DNA of 64,000 nucleotides, from the NCBI GenBank assembly GCA_010093685.1, contig MU006218.1:469766-533765 (forward strand), given 5' to 3'. Position numbers and translations under genes: made by a program. Positions 30,434 through 40,436 of the stretch are shown here, in pieces. The first letter of the stretch is position 1. Each line of letters opens with the position of its first letter. The notes under the pieces are model-generated. The model was not told the DNA's origin. It did not search any database and worked only from the letters and a program-made list of their open reading frames with translations. This DNA is from Ophiobolus disseminans. Its lineage: Eukaryota > Ascomycota > Dothideomycetes > Pleosporales > Phaeosphaeriaceae.

Positions 30434-32074
30434 TTTATGCAGGGTTTCAATCAATGTTCGAATGATTTCATTCGTAATCTCACCTGATGAGCTGTATGCA
30501 CATTTTGCACTCTCGGCTCATAATACTTGCCTATCTTCGCGGTGTGTTCATGTAAATATAGCTCAGGTATAGTACCTCTCGAATAGTCTTAATGAGTTTG
30601 TGTCCTTGACTCGAAACCCTCATGGGGCTATGTAGTTGCCAGACTATTCGATGCCGCGCCTGCTGAAGACAGCCACACTCTTGACTTGCTTGTCCCTTTA
30701 GAGAAGCACAAGCATGTCCATGCAACGTCCACGCCTCTTGGGCAAGGTCTTTGTAAGCTCATATTGCTGGATGCGAGGGTCGATGTGAATCTTGCTGAAA
30801 CAGAGTGAAGCCAGAATCCTTCCTCAAGCTCCGCCTTATGGGCGAGCACTCAATGAAAAATAGCTTAATGACTGAGACTTGTCCGTGGGCTGACGAGTGC
30901 CCGTACGGTCCATCACGACTATGCAGCACGCAACATGTGCGGCCACATCTGTACAACTCTGGGTCGAGAAACACATGTTGTAAAGTGTCTGCGATACAAC
31001 GGCATGTTGTCGAGTCCGAGGCGCAGTGGTAAAAATCCCGGCCACGCCACTTCCGGCGTCAAGCGATGGGAAGAAGGGGTGAGCTATGTCTGAGAAAGCC
31101 GGTTGTCGACTGGGCTAGGAGGGACTGCAGATGACCAGCACCCGGACAGTATACACCGAGGGATGCAGAAAAATTCCAAGGAATTTGAATCTTTCCACCC
31201 TCCGAGGACGACGAGTTCACGGACGCCGGCGTGCGCTTCCTCGAGTCCAGCACATAGGAGAGAGCCAGCTCTACTATGCCCCTTCCGCTTGGGGGGCGGT
31301 CGCGGCGGTGTGCCCTGGTCAACGAGGGAGTGCAGAGAAACTTCGCGCAAGTGCAAATGTTTTCTACCTGACAGCAGTCTGATCATGGCTCTCGTTATGC
31401 CGTCACTTCTCTTGCGCTTCGCTGTGCGAGAGGAGAAGGAATAGTGGTGGTGCGACAAGGCGAAAGGGTAAGTGACTGTGCGCAGACCAACTGCAGCAAA
31501 GTGTAGCCCCGACGGTCGGTCGTGTCTGGGCGTCCAGCGTGAGAACGCCGTCTGAATCGGTCGCTTTTGAGGTTGTCGTTATTCTGGAGAAAGGTTGTTG
31601 GAGAAGAAAGAAGAATCGTGAAGGCCAAGTCCCTTGCTAAGCTTGCGTGCTCGGACCGGCCACTAGCACGCACGTGCCTGAAGCGAGCTCATGGTGAAGG
31701 TGAGTTACGATCTCTGACACGCATGCGCCCCAGCATCCCACATCACTGGGAATATGTCTAAGCCAGCAAAGCTTCATATCAACAAGAATAGAGTCAGTTG
31801 CAATTGAAAACAATGCGGAGATACTTCACACCGCGACTAAACCTAGTAACGCGCGTCGAGCAGAAACCTTGTAAAAGTTACTGCGCTGGGAACATTGGCG
31901 TATTGCAACGTAAGTTACCTTAGAATGTTACTGTTTAAATTCATGTATCCCTGACTACTGACTCGTAGCATACTATGCTTCTCATTCGTCGTTGCATGAA
32001 CCATCTTGACTTATTTTACTTCCCACGGGTGTGCATACACACGCACTTCCTCTCCACTCCCATCTCCCTACCAC
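30434..32074. other. Gene-poor stretch, no gene seen
   Basis: About 1.6 kb. Overlapping frames on both strands at 31059-31673 lack domains, and their composition is the same in all frames. I see nothing supported. Confidence 0.5.
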
Positions 32075-33244
32075 TTACCCATCATCCTCCCCCTCCCCCT
32101 TCGCCTCCAGCCACACCTCCTCAATCAGTCTCTCAACCTCCATCTCATCCTTATCCTTCCTCGCCCTATACAAGTTCCGGAAGAGCTGCGTATACAGCGC
32201 ATGATCCGCCATGATCTCCGCATTAGCGAATCCCGCCTCCGCCAATCCCTCCGCATGGCCCTGTTTCTTGATTTTCAAGTACGCTTCTTCACTGGATGCT
32301 TTGAAACCCGTGGCATAGCCCGCTTCGAAGGCGTTGGCCCAGCCAGATTCGTAGCCTTGGGTGTGGCCTGCGGCGAGTCCTTGGGCGTAGCCCTCGTTGT
32401 GGCCGAGCTGTCGTCCTTGCTCGCGGCCAAATTTCAAGCCCTGCTCGTGGGCGAATCCTGACTGTGCATGGATTGCTGATCGGACTTGGGCGTCGAGGGT
32501 TGCTTCGGCGGGCGCGCGGACTGGGCGAGCTGGTGCTGCACCGGGCGGTGCTTGCAAACCGTACGCAGGACCTATGGGTCGAGGATTCATTTGTATAGGT
32601 AGGTGTTGGAAAGGTATATATTCGTTCCCTCGATGCTCATCTGGATGATTGAAGGCGACATTCTTCTTTGGGCCTGTCTTCTTGGGTGCTTTCTTGACTG
32701 GCCGAGTGGAGTTCTGACCTGGCTGAAGCTGCTCAGCATCGGTTGCTGCGCTTCCTTGGCCTGGTACACCTGCCTGTGCAAATGTGGACGCTTGTGCGGG
32801 AGCACGTGACGTCATATCGGACGAGAAGAATGTGCCTTTTGGAGGCCCACCCCATGGGATTCTTACAGGGGCAAGTGTAGTTTTCGATGTGGGTGGTGGT
32901 TGTTGGCTTGTCACCTTGGCTTGGCCCTGAGCGTCCGGCAGTGTAGGCTTCGATGTGGGTGGTAGATGTTGGCTTGTCACCTCAGCTTGGTTTGGGGCGT
33001 CCGGAAGTGTTGTCGCCTTCGGGATCGGGGTCGGTGAATGTGCTCGTTCACGTTCCGAAGGCTTAGTCTGGGCTTTTGGTTCCGGCAGAGGCGCAGCTGC
33101 GGATTTGGGACTCAGCGAGCGTTTAGTAGTCGGTACCGATGTCTTTGGCTCTTGCACCGGCGGTTTGTCACTTGTGGCGCTGGTCGCGTCCTTGTCGGGG
33201 GAGGCCGATAGTGACATGTTGAGTTGATAGAGATGTCTGAACAT
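32075..33244 (-). CDS. Protein with a long (G-x-x-x)n tract (Yae1-like pattern) and disordered N-terminus
   Basis: One exon, 389 residues. Residues 1-230 are Pro/Thr/Lys-rich and disordered, including a direct 22-residue repeat (PDAPNQAEVTSQHLPPTSK and PDAQGQAKVTSQQPPPTSK) encoded by two 66-base units. Residues about 283-330 have Gly at almost every fourth position: GLKFGREQGRQLGHNEGYAQ, then GLAAGHTQGYESGWANAFEA and GYATGF. This is the deca-GX3 pattern that defines Yae1/Lto1, proteins that hand over iron-sulfur clusters to Rli1. It also occurs in other helical proteins, so homology is unproven; Yae1 is much shorter and lacks this N-terminus. A charged helix (RKDKDEMEVERLIEEVWLEA) ends the protein. 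Ten codons in, a second ATG (MSLSASPD) is an alternative start. Confidence 0.72.
   Translation of the reverse strand: MFRHLYQLNMSLSASPDKDATSATSDKPPVQEPKTSVPTTKRSLSPKSAAAPLPEPKAQTKPSERERAHSPTPIPKATTLPDAPNQAEVTSQHLPPTSKPTLPDAQGQAKVTSQQPPPTSKTTLAPVRIPWGGPPKGTFFSSDMTSRAPAQASTFAQAGVPGQGSAATDAEQLQPGQNSTRPVKKAPKKTGPKKNVAFNHPDEHRGNEYIPFQHLPIQMNPRPIGPAYGLQAPPGAAPARPVRAPAEATLDAQVRSAIHAQSGFAHEQGLKFGREQGRQLGHNEGYAQGLAAGHTQGYESGWANAFEAGYATGFKASSEEAYLKIKKQGHAEGLAEAGFANAEIMADHALYTQLFRNLYRARKDKDEMEVERLIEEVWLEAKGEGEDDG
32874..33005 (-). repeat. Two tandem 66-base units in the GX3 gene
   Basis: Units 32874-32939 and 32940-33005 are the same length (22 codons) and differ at scattered positions. The reading frame is kept across the junction, so the duplication is coding-neutral in length. 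Confidence 0.75.
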
Positions 33245-34063
33245 AATTTCGCGATCCGCGGAGGTATTTGAGGAGTATAAGAGCTAGCGACAGCTTGGTA
33301 CACGGACTTGAAGGCTTCCTCGATAGTGGTTGACTGAAGCTCTGGTGACGAGGAGATAGTTGAGAGCCTTGCGGTGGTAGTTTGTGCAAGTTGTCGGTGC
33401 TGGGCGCGAAGGGCAATGATAGATATAAGGTCGGGTTAGGCTTAGACACACGGGCCACTACTGTTTAGTGAAATGTATGAACTTCATCATTTGCGGTCCG
33501 AACACCAGCACTTGTCGTGAATTTGGTCGATGCTGCTGCTGCTGGGTCCATTCCAGCCGGATCTGATCCGATGTGAGCATGTAGCTATCGAGCTTCCTAA
33601 TGTTATAAGAGCCTCAAGCTTATTGGAGTTTCTATCTCTTCCATTTGCGCTCGATCGGCGAGAGTGCGGCATCAGGGTGTTGTTGCGATGCGTCTATATG
33701 GTCCACAAATGCCCGTGAGAGGTACTCTTTCACCTGTAGGAAACGCATCGCCGTAAGTAGCAGGAACGTCCCATACGCAAGTGCCTCGCTAGATTACTGA
33801 AGACCTCTGGCCTGCACCCGACTCGACCAGGATATTGACTCACAGGCGCAACAATTGTGCGCACCCAAAAGTTGAAGAGGTGAGGTTGAAGCGAGGGCCG
33901 ACACGCGAAAAAGATGGGGGATTTCGCGCATGACTCGCGCTACTTTTACCGGCCAACGACGCCTGAGCACATCGAGGGGCATGGCCTCGCAGTTGACTAC
34001 CACCAAGACAACCCAAACAGCCCCACATACAGCCCCTACGCCCATTCAGACTTACAGGAAGTA
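33245..34063. other. Divergent promoter region
   Basis: About 820 bases between the GX3-tract gene and the capping-protein gene. No gene is seen. Confidence 0.55.
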
Positions 34064-35053
34064 ATGGCGGACCCAATAGACAGTGCTCTGTAAGCTCGGA
34101 AATGCTGTATCGTCATCGTAAGCTAACAGCTTCAGCGATCTGCTCCGTCGACTGAATCCCAAAGACGTCAAGCGCAACGTCGACAACATCATATCCCTGA
34201 ACCCTGCGCTCGAAGAGGACCTCCTCGAGTCGGTCGACATCCCTCTCACAGTGAAGAAGTGCTCCAAGACTAAGCGCGACTTCCTGTGCTGCGACTACAA
34301 CCGTGATGGCGACAGCTGGAGAAGTCCGTGGAGCAATGAGTTTGAGCCGGCCATTGAGGAGGGTGTCACGCCGAGCGACCGCATAAGGAAGATGGAGGTC
34401 AAGGCGAATGAGGCCTTTGACGTTTACAGGGAGCTGTAAGGACACTATTAGGGGGGAGGCTGCGGTGCAGTGCTGACATGGCCAGCTACTTCGAGGGCGG
34501 CATATCAAGCGTTTATCTCTGGGACATGGACGATGGCTTTGCAGGATGCGTGCTGCTGAAGAAGGGTACGTGCATCGCATTGGACCTGTCAGTAAGGTGC
34601 TGACCTAAGCAGCCGTCTCTCCCACATCGTCCAGCTCTGGCAGCTGGGACAGCATCCACGTCTTCGACGCCCAAGACCGCGCCCGCACCGCCCACTACAA
34701 GCTCACATCCACCGTCATCCTCTCTCTCGGCACCGACAGCGATGCGCTCGGTGGTCTCGATCTTTCCGGCAACATGGTGCGCCAAGTCGAGGCGGACATG
34801 GCGGTTGAGGACGACACATCACATGTCGCCAACATCGGCAAGATGGTCGAGGACATGGAGCTGAAGATGCGCAATCTACTGCAGGAGGTCTATTTTGGCA
34901 AGGCGAAGGATGTCGTTGGAGATCTGAGGAGTACGGACACGGCTCTTCCGCAGCAAAACCACGGCTAACAAACTCATAGGCATCCCATCGCTGAGCCAGA
35001 CGAACAAGGACAGGGCGACACAGAGGGAGATGATCAACAGTATGGGACGGTAA
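34064..35053 (+). CDS. CAP2: F-actin-capping protein subunit beta
   Basis: Five exons: 34064-34089, 34136-34435, 34486-34565, 34613-34930 and 34980-35053, 265 residues. All introns are 46-50 bases with GT-AG ends and the phases close exactly. The protein matches capping protein beta along its length: LDLLRRLNPKDVKRNVDNII, DIPLTVKKCSKTKRDFLCCD, YNRDGDSWRSPWSNEFEPAI, LYFEGGISSVYLWDMDDGFA, WDSIHVFDAQD, HYKLTSTVILSLGTDS and GNMVRQVEADM. With the alpha subunit it forms the heterodimer that caps barbed ends of actin filaments at cortical patches. The amphipathic C-terminal tentacle (the last 25 residues, SIPSLSQTNKDRATQREMIN) is shorter than in animals, as is usual in fungi. The first exon codes only eight residues plus part of a codon. 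Confidence 0.96.
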
Positions 35054-36125
35054 AATATGGCAATAAGATACTGCCCAGTGGCGCTGACCTAAATGAATGA
35101 ACCACGACCAGTGTGGCGCGTGTGTTACTTCATCATCAACCCATTCGCTTTATGCAGCATCCGTCCTCCTGCAAGGTGGTCGCATCACCCTGCCAGTTTA
35201 CGTGAGTTATCATGTTATGATTTCCTTGAACAGCCGCTGTCCATATCGTCAACCCCTCGTGACGGTCATGCCATTGAGCGACCCATCGCCAAATTCCCCC
35301 CAGTCCTTTGATGAGCTTAATCGTGATGTATTTGTCAGCGCCTTGTGCATGATTATTCGAACACAAGAAAGAACTGGCTAAAGCTTGCCTCACGATTTCT
35401 AGGGACACGCAAAGGGTTCAGTGCACTGAAGATCACCATGCTACTCTATTTTCCGCGTGTTGAGAACACAGAGCTCCCTGAGCCTTTCAGGCATGATTCG
35501 TTGTCCCCAAACGAAAAGATCAAGAAGCCAAGGCCATCAGCTCGACTTACAACCAGCCATCTGACGTCGAGGAGACCACAAGAAGATATCTACATAAGCT
35601 TAGCATACAAATTCGTTTGCTTCACTGCAAGTTTATCGATATGATCAGGTAAGGAGAGGCGTTCCCTTTGGCGATTGCATCGCCGATGACGGCGATGTTG
35701 CCCATCGTACCTGCCAAGCAACAGCAGCTCTGTCCGACAAAGTCGCGTTCACCTCGTTTTCCTTAGTCTTTGCGCAAAAATGGCATGCATCAGGCCGCCA
35801 TGTGACCGCTCATATGCAGGGTCATGGACGCAAACTTGCAAGTAAAGCTGTAGTGAGCGCACATCCACCGCCATTATATGGCATTATTCCACATTCACCC
35901 TCACTTCGGGCCATCCTCAACATTGCGCTAGCGTGGCTGCTCTCACATACACATAGGCCCCGCCACCTCTCAGCTTGCATCCTCTTTCTTCTGCCTCACG
36001 CTCGCATCTTTTGACATCTTCGCCCATCACAAGTGCACTACTACCCACCTATCCTCACCCACCATCGCCCACCATCACCCATCCACACCCCACATCGCAT
36101 CATCATCATCATCATCATCATCAGA
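35054..36125. other. Intergenic, no gene seen
   Basis: About 1.1 kb between the capping-protein gene and the small basic protein gene. The last 100 bases are pyrimidine/CAT-rich leader of the next gene. Confidence 0.55.
36098..36123 (+). repeat. CAT trinucleotide microsatellite in a 5' leader
   Basis: Eight to nine copies of CAT directly abutting the start codon at 36126. Length changes here would alter the leader only. Confidence 0.9.
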
Positions 36126-36753
36126 ATGTCTGACAACGAGACTGGTGCCGCCGCTGCTTTCTCCGGCGCAGCCTTCACCGAGCGCGAGCTTCAGATGCTT
36201 GGTTGGGCAATGCAGTCGCTCAAGACTGGTCCTCCCGAGGTGCGCATCGCTCCTTCCCGGTCATCTGACCGCAGAGAGACTAACACACATGCAGATCGAC
36301 TACGATAAGCTTGCTACCTTCGCGGGAATGTCCAACCCTCGCTCCGCTAGCAACGCTTGGGCCAAGATCAAGGGCAAGCTCATGGTCAACCCCGACGGCA
36401 CCACAATTCCTACTCCCAAGAAGGTCGCCGGTGGCAAGAAGAAGGTCGCAGCCAAGGATGATGTTGAGGATAGCGAGACCGCTGCCACTCCCACCAAGAA
36501 GACCCCTCGCAAGCGCGCCGCAAAGAAGCAAGATGTCGATGGCGACGCCTCCCCCAAGAAGAAGGGCCGTGCTGCTACCAAGAAGGCTTCCGACGACGAC
36601 AGTGAGTGCATTGTACGTGTTTATCTTATTTCGCGATGCTGACCCACAGACGCCAAAGTCAAGGGCGCGCCCGATGAGTCCGAGGACCTCAAGCCTGAGA
36701 CCAAGCTTGAGACCAAGCCTGTCAAGGCTGAAGCCGCTGAGGATAAAGTCTAG
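36126..36753 (+). CDS. Small basic nuclear-type protein with a helical N-terminal domain
   Basis: Three exons: 36126-36239, 36295-36601 and 36650-36753, 174 residues, with phases closing exactly. Residues 12-75 form a compact helical module: FTERELQMLGWAMQSLKTGP, IDYDKLATFAGMSNPRSASN and AWAKIKGKLM. Its DYxKLA-G-NPxSASNAW-KIKxKL pattern is found in many ascomycete nuclear proteins of this size and looks like a small DNA-binding or chromatin-associated fold. The remainder is an alternation of Lys-rich (KKVAGGKKKVAAK, KKTPRKRAAKK) and acidic stretches, like a histone H1-type tail. The last exon is acidic (DESEDLKPETKLETKPVK). Nuclear location and DNA binding are inferred. The first intron has a GTGCGC donor, a weak match to consensus. 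Confidence 0.82.
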
Positions 36754-37762
36754 ACGTCTCACCACATCAAGGTATGCTTGTTCCATCTTCAACCCATCTT
36801 GTCATTTGCTGACAGCTCTAGGAACCTTTCGACGCGGCGCCTGACACTCTTGTTCACGACAACATTTCCTGGCGCACCTTGAATTGTTAAGACCTTGATC
36901 TGCTCTTTCATCTTCTGCCATTTCCCTCCTATCTGCGTCTCTCGGTGTTTGGCGTTCACGGATGGACCGCAGGGCAATGTGAGACAGGCTGTGAGGACAT
37001 TTGGACAGGCATTTTGGACGGCGTTGCAGGATGGAATGGGTATGGAGCGACGCGCATCATCATCAAGGCGATACGGGTGCTACGAAGTGACATCAGCAAC
37101 GCTCGTTGACTGGTCTCACGATACGCAGCTTTACTTGCGAATCACAGAATGACAATTCATTCTTCTCAATCTGTCTTGCATATGCTTATCAACGCTTGAG
37201 ATCGTAACGCGGCACCCTACGAAGGAGCTCGTATTTAGTGACGCACCAAAGTTAGTTGTCTAGGTAGCAGCTACTACTCAATAGACACTGCAATATTCAT
37301 TTCTTAGTACTCACAAGGACCTGTCTACTCTTACGTCTTTATTAATTTATTTTAGAACCTTTATAGCGTTGTGAGGATATACTGACGTCCTGTTTAGGCA
37401 TAGAAAATAGGAAGCAGCACCTAGTGGTGCATCACCAAATACGAGCTCCTTCGTATATCAGCTTCCATATAACTTACCCCGAACATGGGTAATTTGGCCC
37501 GGATATTACCATCGACTCACGATCCAGCTCGACCCCGCTCGTCTCAATATGCCGACATAGTACACTTTGTGCATCCACTGTACTTGATCCACTGCCGAGC
37601 CCGGTGATTGTTCGAGTTTCTTCTAATGATGCTCAGATGTTAAAATGCGGGTGCAGAGTGGGCGCCGTGAAGTGCTCTGTCGGGGAAGGGTCTTGGTAGT
37701 TATGTCAACACCACGCCTTGACGTTACATGGTTCAATTGCGCATACTACCCTCATTGGAAAT
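36754..37762. other. Intergenic with an embedded MITE
   Basis: About 1 kb of AT-richer sequence. It contains the Tc1/mariner-type MITE at 37220-37453. Nothing else is supported. Confidence 0.6.
37220..37453. mobile_element. Tc1/mariner-type MITE, 234 bp, TA target duplication
   Basis: Terminal inverted repeats of about 29 bases (37220-37248 and 37425-37453) start CGAAGGAGCTCGTATTT and match at 27 of 29 positions. The two mismatches are transitions. TA lies directly outside each end (37218-37219 and 37454-37455), the target duplication of Tc1/mariner transposases. The 234-base element is AT-rich inside and codes for nothing, so it is a non-autonomous miniature element that would need a transposase supplied elsewhere. 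Confidence 0.85.
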
Positions 37763-38890
37763 ATGGCGCGACTCACTGGGACGCAAAAGCGGGCGCTCAA
37801 CCCCTCTAGTTCAGAGACATCGGCGCCCAAATCCATAGCCGCAAGTCCAATGTTCCCCGAGAAGATGTTGCTTACACTGTCCTCAGCCTTTGCTCAGAAT
37901 CGCGCTTTTGTGTCTTGTCATCCTCGTCCCTTTCGCGCTACCACTATATGGAAGCAGCCAGCTACGATCGTACCTTCCACAACACCTACAATCATGGCTT
38001 GCGAGTGCATCGAAAGAAGGACTAAAAACGGGTCCAGATCATGCGTTGAGCCCAGTACAGTTGCTTGAAGCATGCGAGACCCATCAGTACAGCACCGAGA
38101 TCATCTCTCTCGACCCTCTTGTGATCTATATCAACAACTTCACGTCCACAATTGAAGCCGAGGAGCTCATCAATATCGGGTATGTCTTCTTCTCTACAAT
38201 GGAGCTCACCAACTGACCTCCTCCAGCTCGCCCGACTTCGCATCCTCCTTCATCTCGCGCTCGCGCGGCGCAAACACCCTCGTCACAGGACGCACATCTT
38301 CCTCTGCACCTCTCGAGCTCTCCCACCCCCTCGTATCTTGCATCCTACGGCGTGCACGTAGATTCATGGGCAGCATGCTCCTCCCACACGAACCGTTCAG
38401 CGTCCCGCAACTCGTGCGCTACTTCCCAGGGCAAAAGTACGACCTGCATACGGATTTCTGGCCTGAGCACCAAGTCATAACCGACGGCTCAGAACGCCTG
38501 TTCAATCGTGTAGCGTCGTTTTTCGTGTTCTTGAGGGCAAACTGCACGGAAGGGTATACTTACTTCCCATCGGTCGAGCCCACGGGGACTTCCGCGGCGT
38601 CACCAGCGTCTGATGAGGAGCTGGATAAATGGTATGGCCACCGTGTGGCTCGTGGTGAGATTGATGGGGAAGAGAAGGGAGTGAAGTTCAAGCCTATACA
38701 AGGAAACGCGGTGTTCTGGATTAATTTGAATGAGAAGGGAGAAGGAGATAGGAGGCTTGTACATGCAGGGCTGCCGGTTGGTGAGGGCGAGAAGATTGGC
38801 TTGAATATCTGGCCGAGGAAGTTCTATGGCACGGAGCGCAGTAAGAAGGAGAGGGAGAGGAGTGGGTGGAGTGGGAAGTGGAGGGATTGA
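37763..38890 (+). CDS. Prolyl 4-hydroxylase-type 2-oxoglutarate/Fe(II) oxygenase
   Basis: The last exon (38227-38890) and its predecessor, ending at 38179, are clear: intron 38180-38226 with GTATGT donor and CTCCAG acceptor. The oxygenase core has the iron ligands His and Asp in GQKYDLHTDFW, the distal His in RRLVHAGLPVGEGEKIGLNI, and the 2-oxoglutarate-binding Lys in EGEKIG. It is preceded by RFMGSMLLPHEPFSVPQLVR. A hydrophobic signal-anchor (IALLCLVILVPFALPLYG) near the N-terminus suggests an ER or Golgi luminal enzyme that hydroxylates prolines of secreted proteins or acts on Skp1-like targets. The 5' end is unsettled: the hydrophobic frame has no ATG, and the nearest start (37763, MARLTGTQK) is in another frame, so a short first intron or a frameshift near 37840-37900 is needed. 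About 330-370 residues. Confidence 0.78.
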
Positions 38891-40436
38891 AGGCGAGCTA
38901 GGAGCATGGCGAAGGCGGTTCTGCAGACAATGGCAACAACGTGGACGCATTGAAGGATGCGTCGCTACTATATAAACTGTATGACGATGATGTACACCAT
39001 TGTAAAGGCATACACGCCGAACTACAAATTTGTGTCGAGGAGTCGGTGTTGTGCCAGCGATGAACGTGCCGTCATGCTTCAAGCCCAACGCGGATACGGC
39101 GAGGCGCCACTGCCGTTCGGCGCGTCTCCCTTCCCAGTTCCTCATCTGCCCAACTCTTCCTCAACACCATATCTATCACACGTTCTTTCAACGCACTCTC
39201 GAATACTTAAGATGGTCGTATTCGATATATTCAATGACTTTCGGGTCTCTGACGCACGGGACTGAGGCGTGTCGTCCCATCATCGCGGAAGCTTATGATC
39301 GAGGCGAGGGCGCCATGGACCCGCGTAATCGTTGCGCAGATCTACGGCACAAGGAACATCGCAATTGCCACCACTGGCCAAGCTGTACCGCCATGTAATA
39401 TCGAATACGATCAGTGGTCAGCCGAAACCGCCAGCCTGGAATGCACATCTTCGGGCGCACCGCACATGGCACACATGCATCGGTTCAACGCCAGGTTTCG
39501 CTGCGAAAAGATACAGATGTGGCTTTGACTTAGCCATTCTTCTTTACAAAATCGACTACTGATCATGAACGACAGAGTGCTACCGATTTTGAGTAGACGT
39601 CTCGGCAGATCGGTCCTTCTGAAGGTTTCAAGTAGATGCACTTCATCTTACGATATATTCTCCGCGAGACCGTGCAATCTGCAATGCTCAACACTTGCGG
39701 CTGACGCACAGAGCTCTCCGTCTGTACCTGTCAAAGCATACAGGTGCACGAGCGCAGTAGCTTATGGCATATTGACTACATACCCTAGACCTTGATCGCC
39801 AGTCAAAGCGAGCACACCATCCTCGTTAAAGTGCCTCGATATGGCAAGCGAACGTCCGGTTGATCCTCAATATCCGGGAACAGCTGCTTTCCAGCAAGCA
39901 GTAAGCAACGAAATCCTTCGTATCGCAGTGTGGAACAGATCTACGTCTCGCGGCTGCAGGACCAGTGCATTTCTACACCTTGACGCGCCTCATGATGCAC
40001 GATATCGTTGACGGATCGAATTTGACCGCAGTCCTAAATGGAGCTTATCAATGTCAACCAGCGAAGACGAAACGCTCAGGCCCCGCCACTCGTAGGCCTA
40101 TAACGCGCTCATTAAGACCATCTATGTAAGTAGCTTGTTGGTCTCACTTGCCATCAAACTCCAATCCACCTATGACCTCCGTCGCAGATATCGAATCCAA
40201 ATGAGAGCCTGGATGTGTCCCTCAAAACATCGTAAGCGTACCCCGCATGCGCGTTGAAGTATTTGTGGACAGCTGATGTTCAGCTCATATACTGTGTTGT
40301 GTTACCGGACCCACAGGCAACCTATGTCTTCCAAGCCTGGAGTCAACTTTGATACAGACGAGCGGTTGATCGACAGTCGACTTCCACGCTTCACTCAAAG
40401 AGTTCATTTATCAACATTATCGCTGGGACTTGCAGG
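38891..40436. other. Gene-poor stretch, no gene seen
   Basis: About 1.5 kb. Short open frames (39030-39398, 39295-39528, 39841-39960) show no family motif. The 100 bases before 40437 would be the metalloprotease promoter. Confidence 0.5.

Noticed and set aside
39841..39960. Short coding-like stretch starting MASERPVDPQYPGTAA
   Set aside because: It cannot be extended into a gene by any plausible splicing, so it was left as intergenic.
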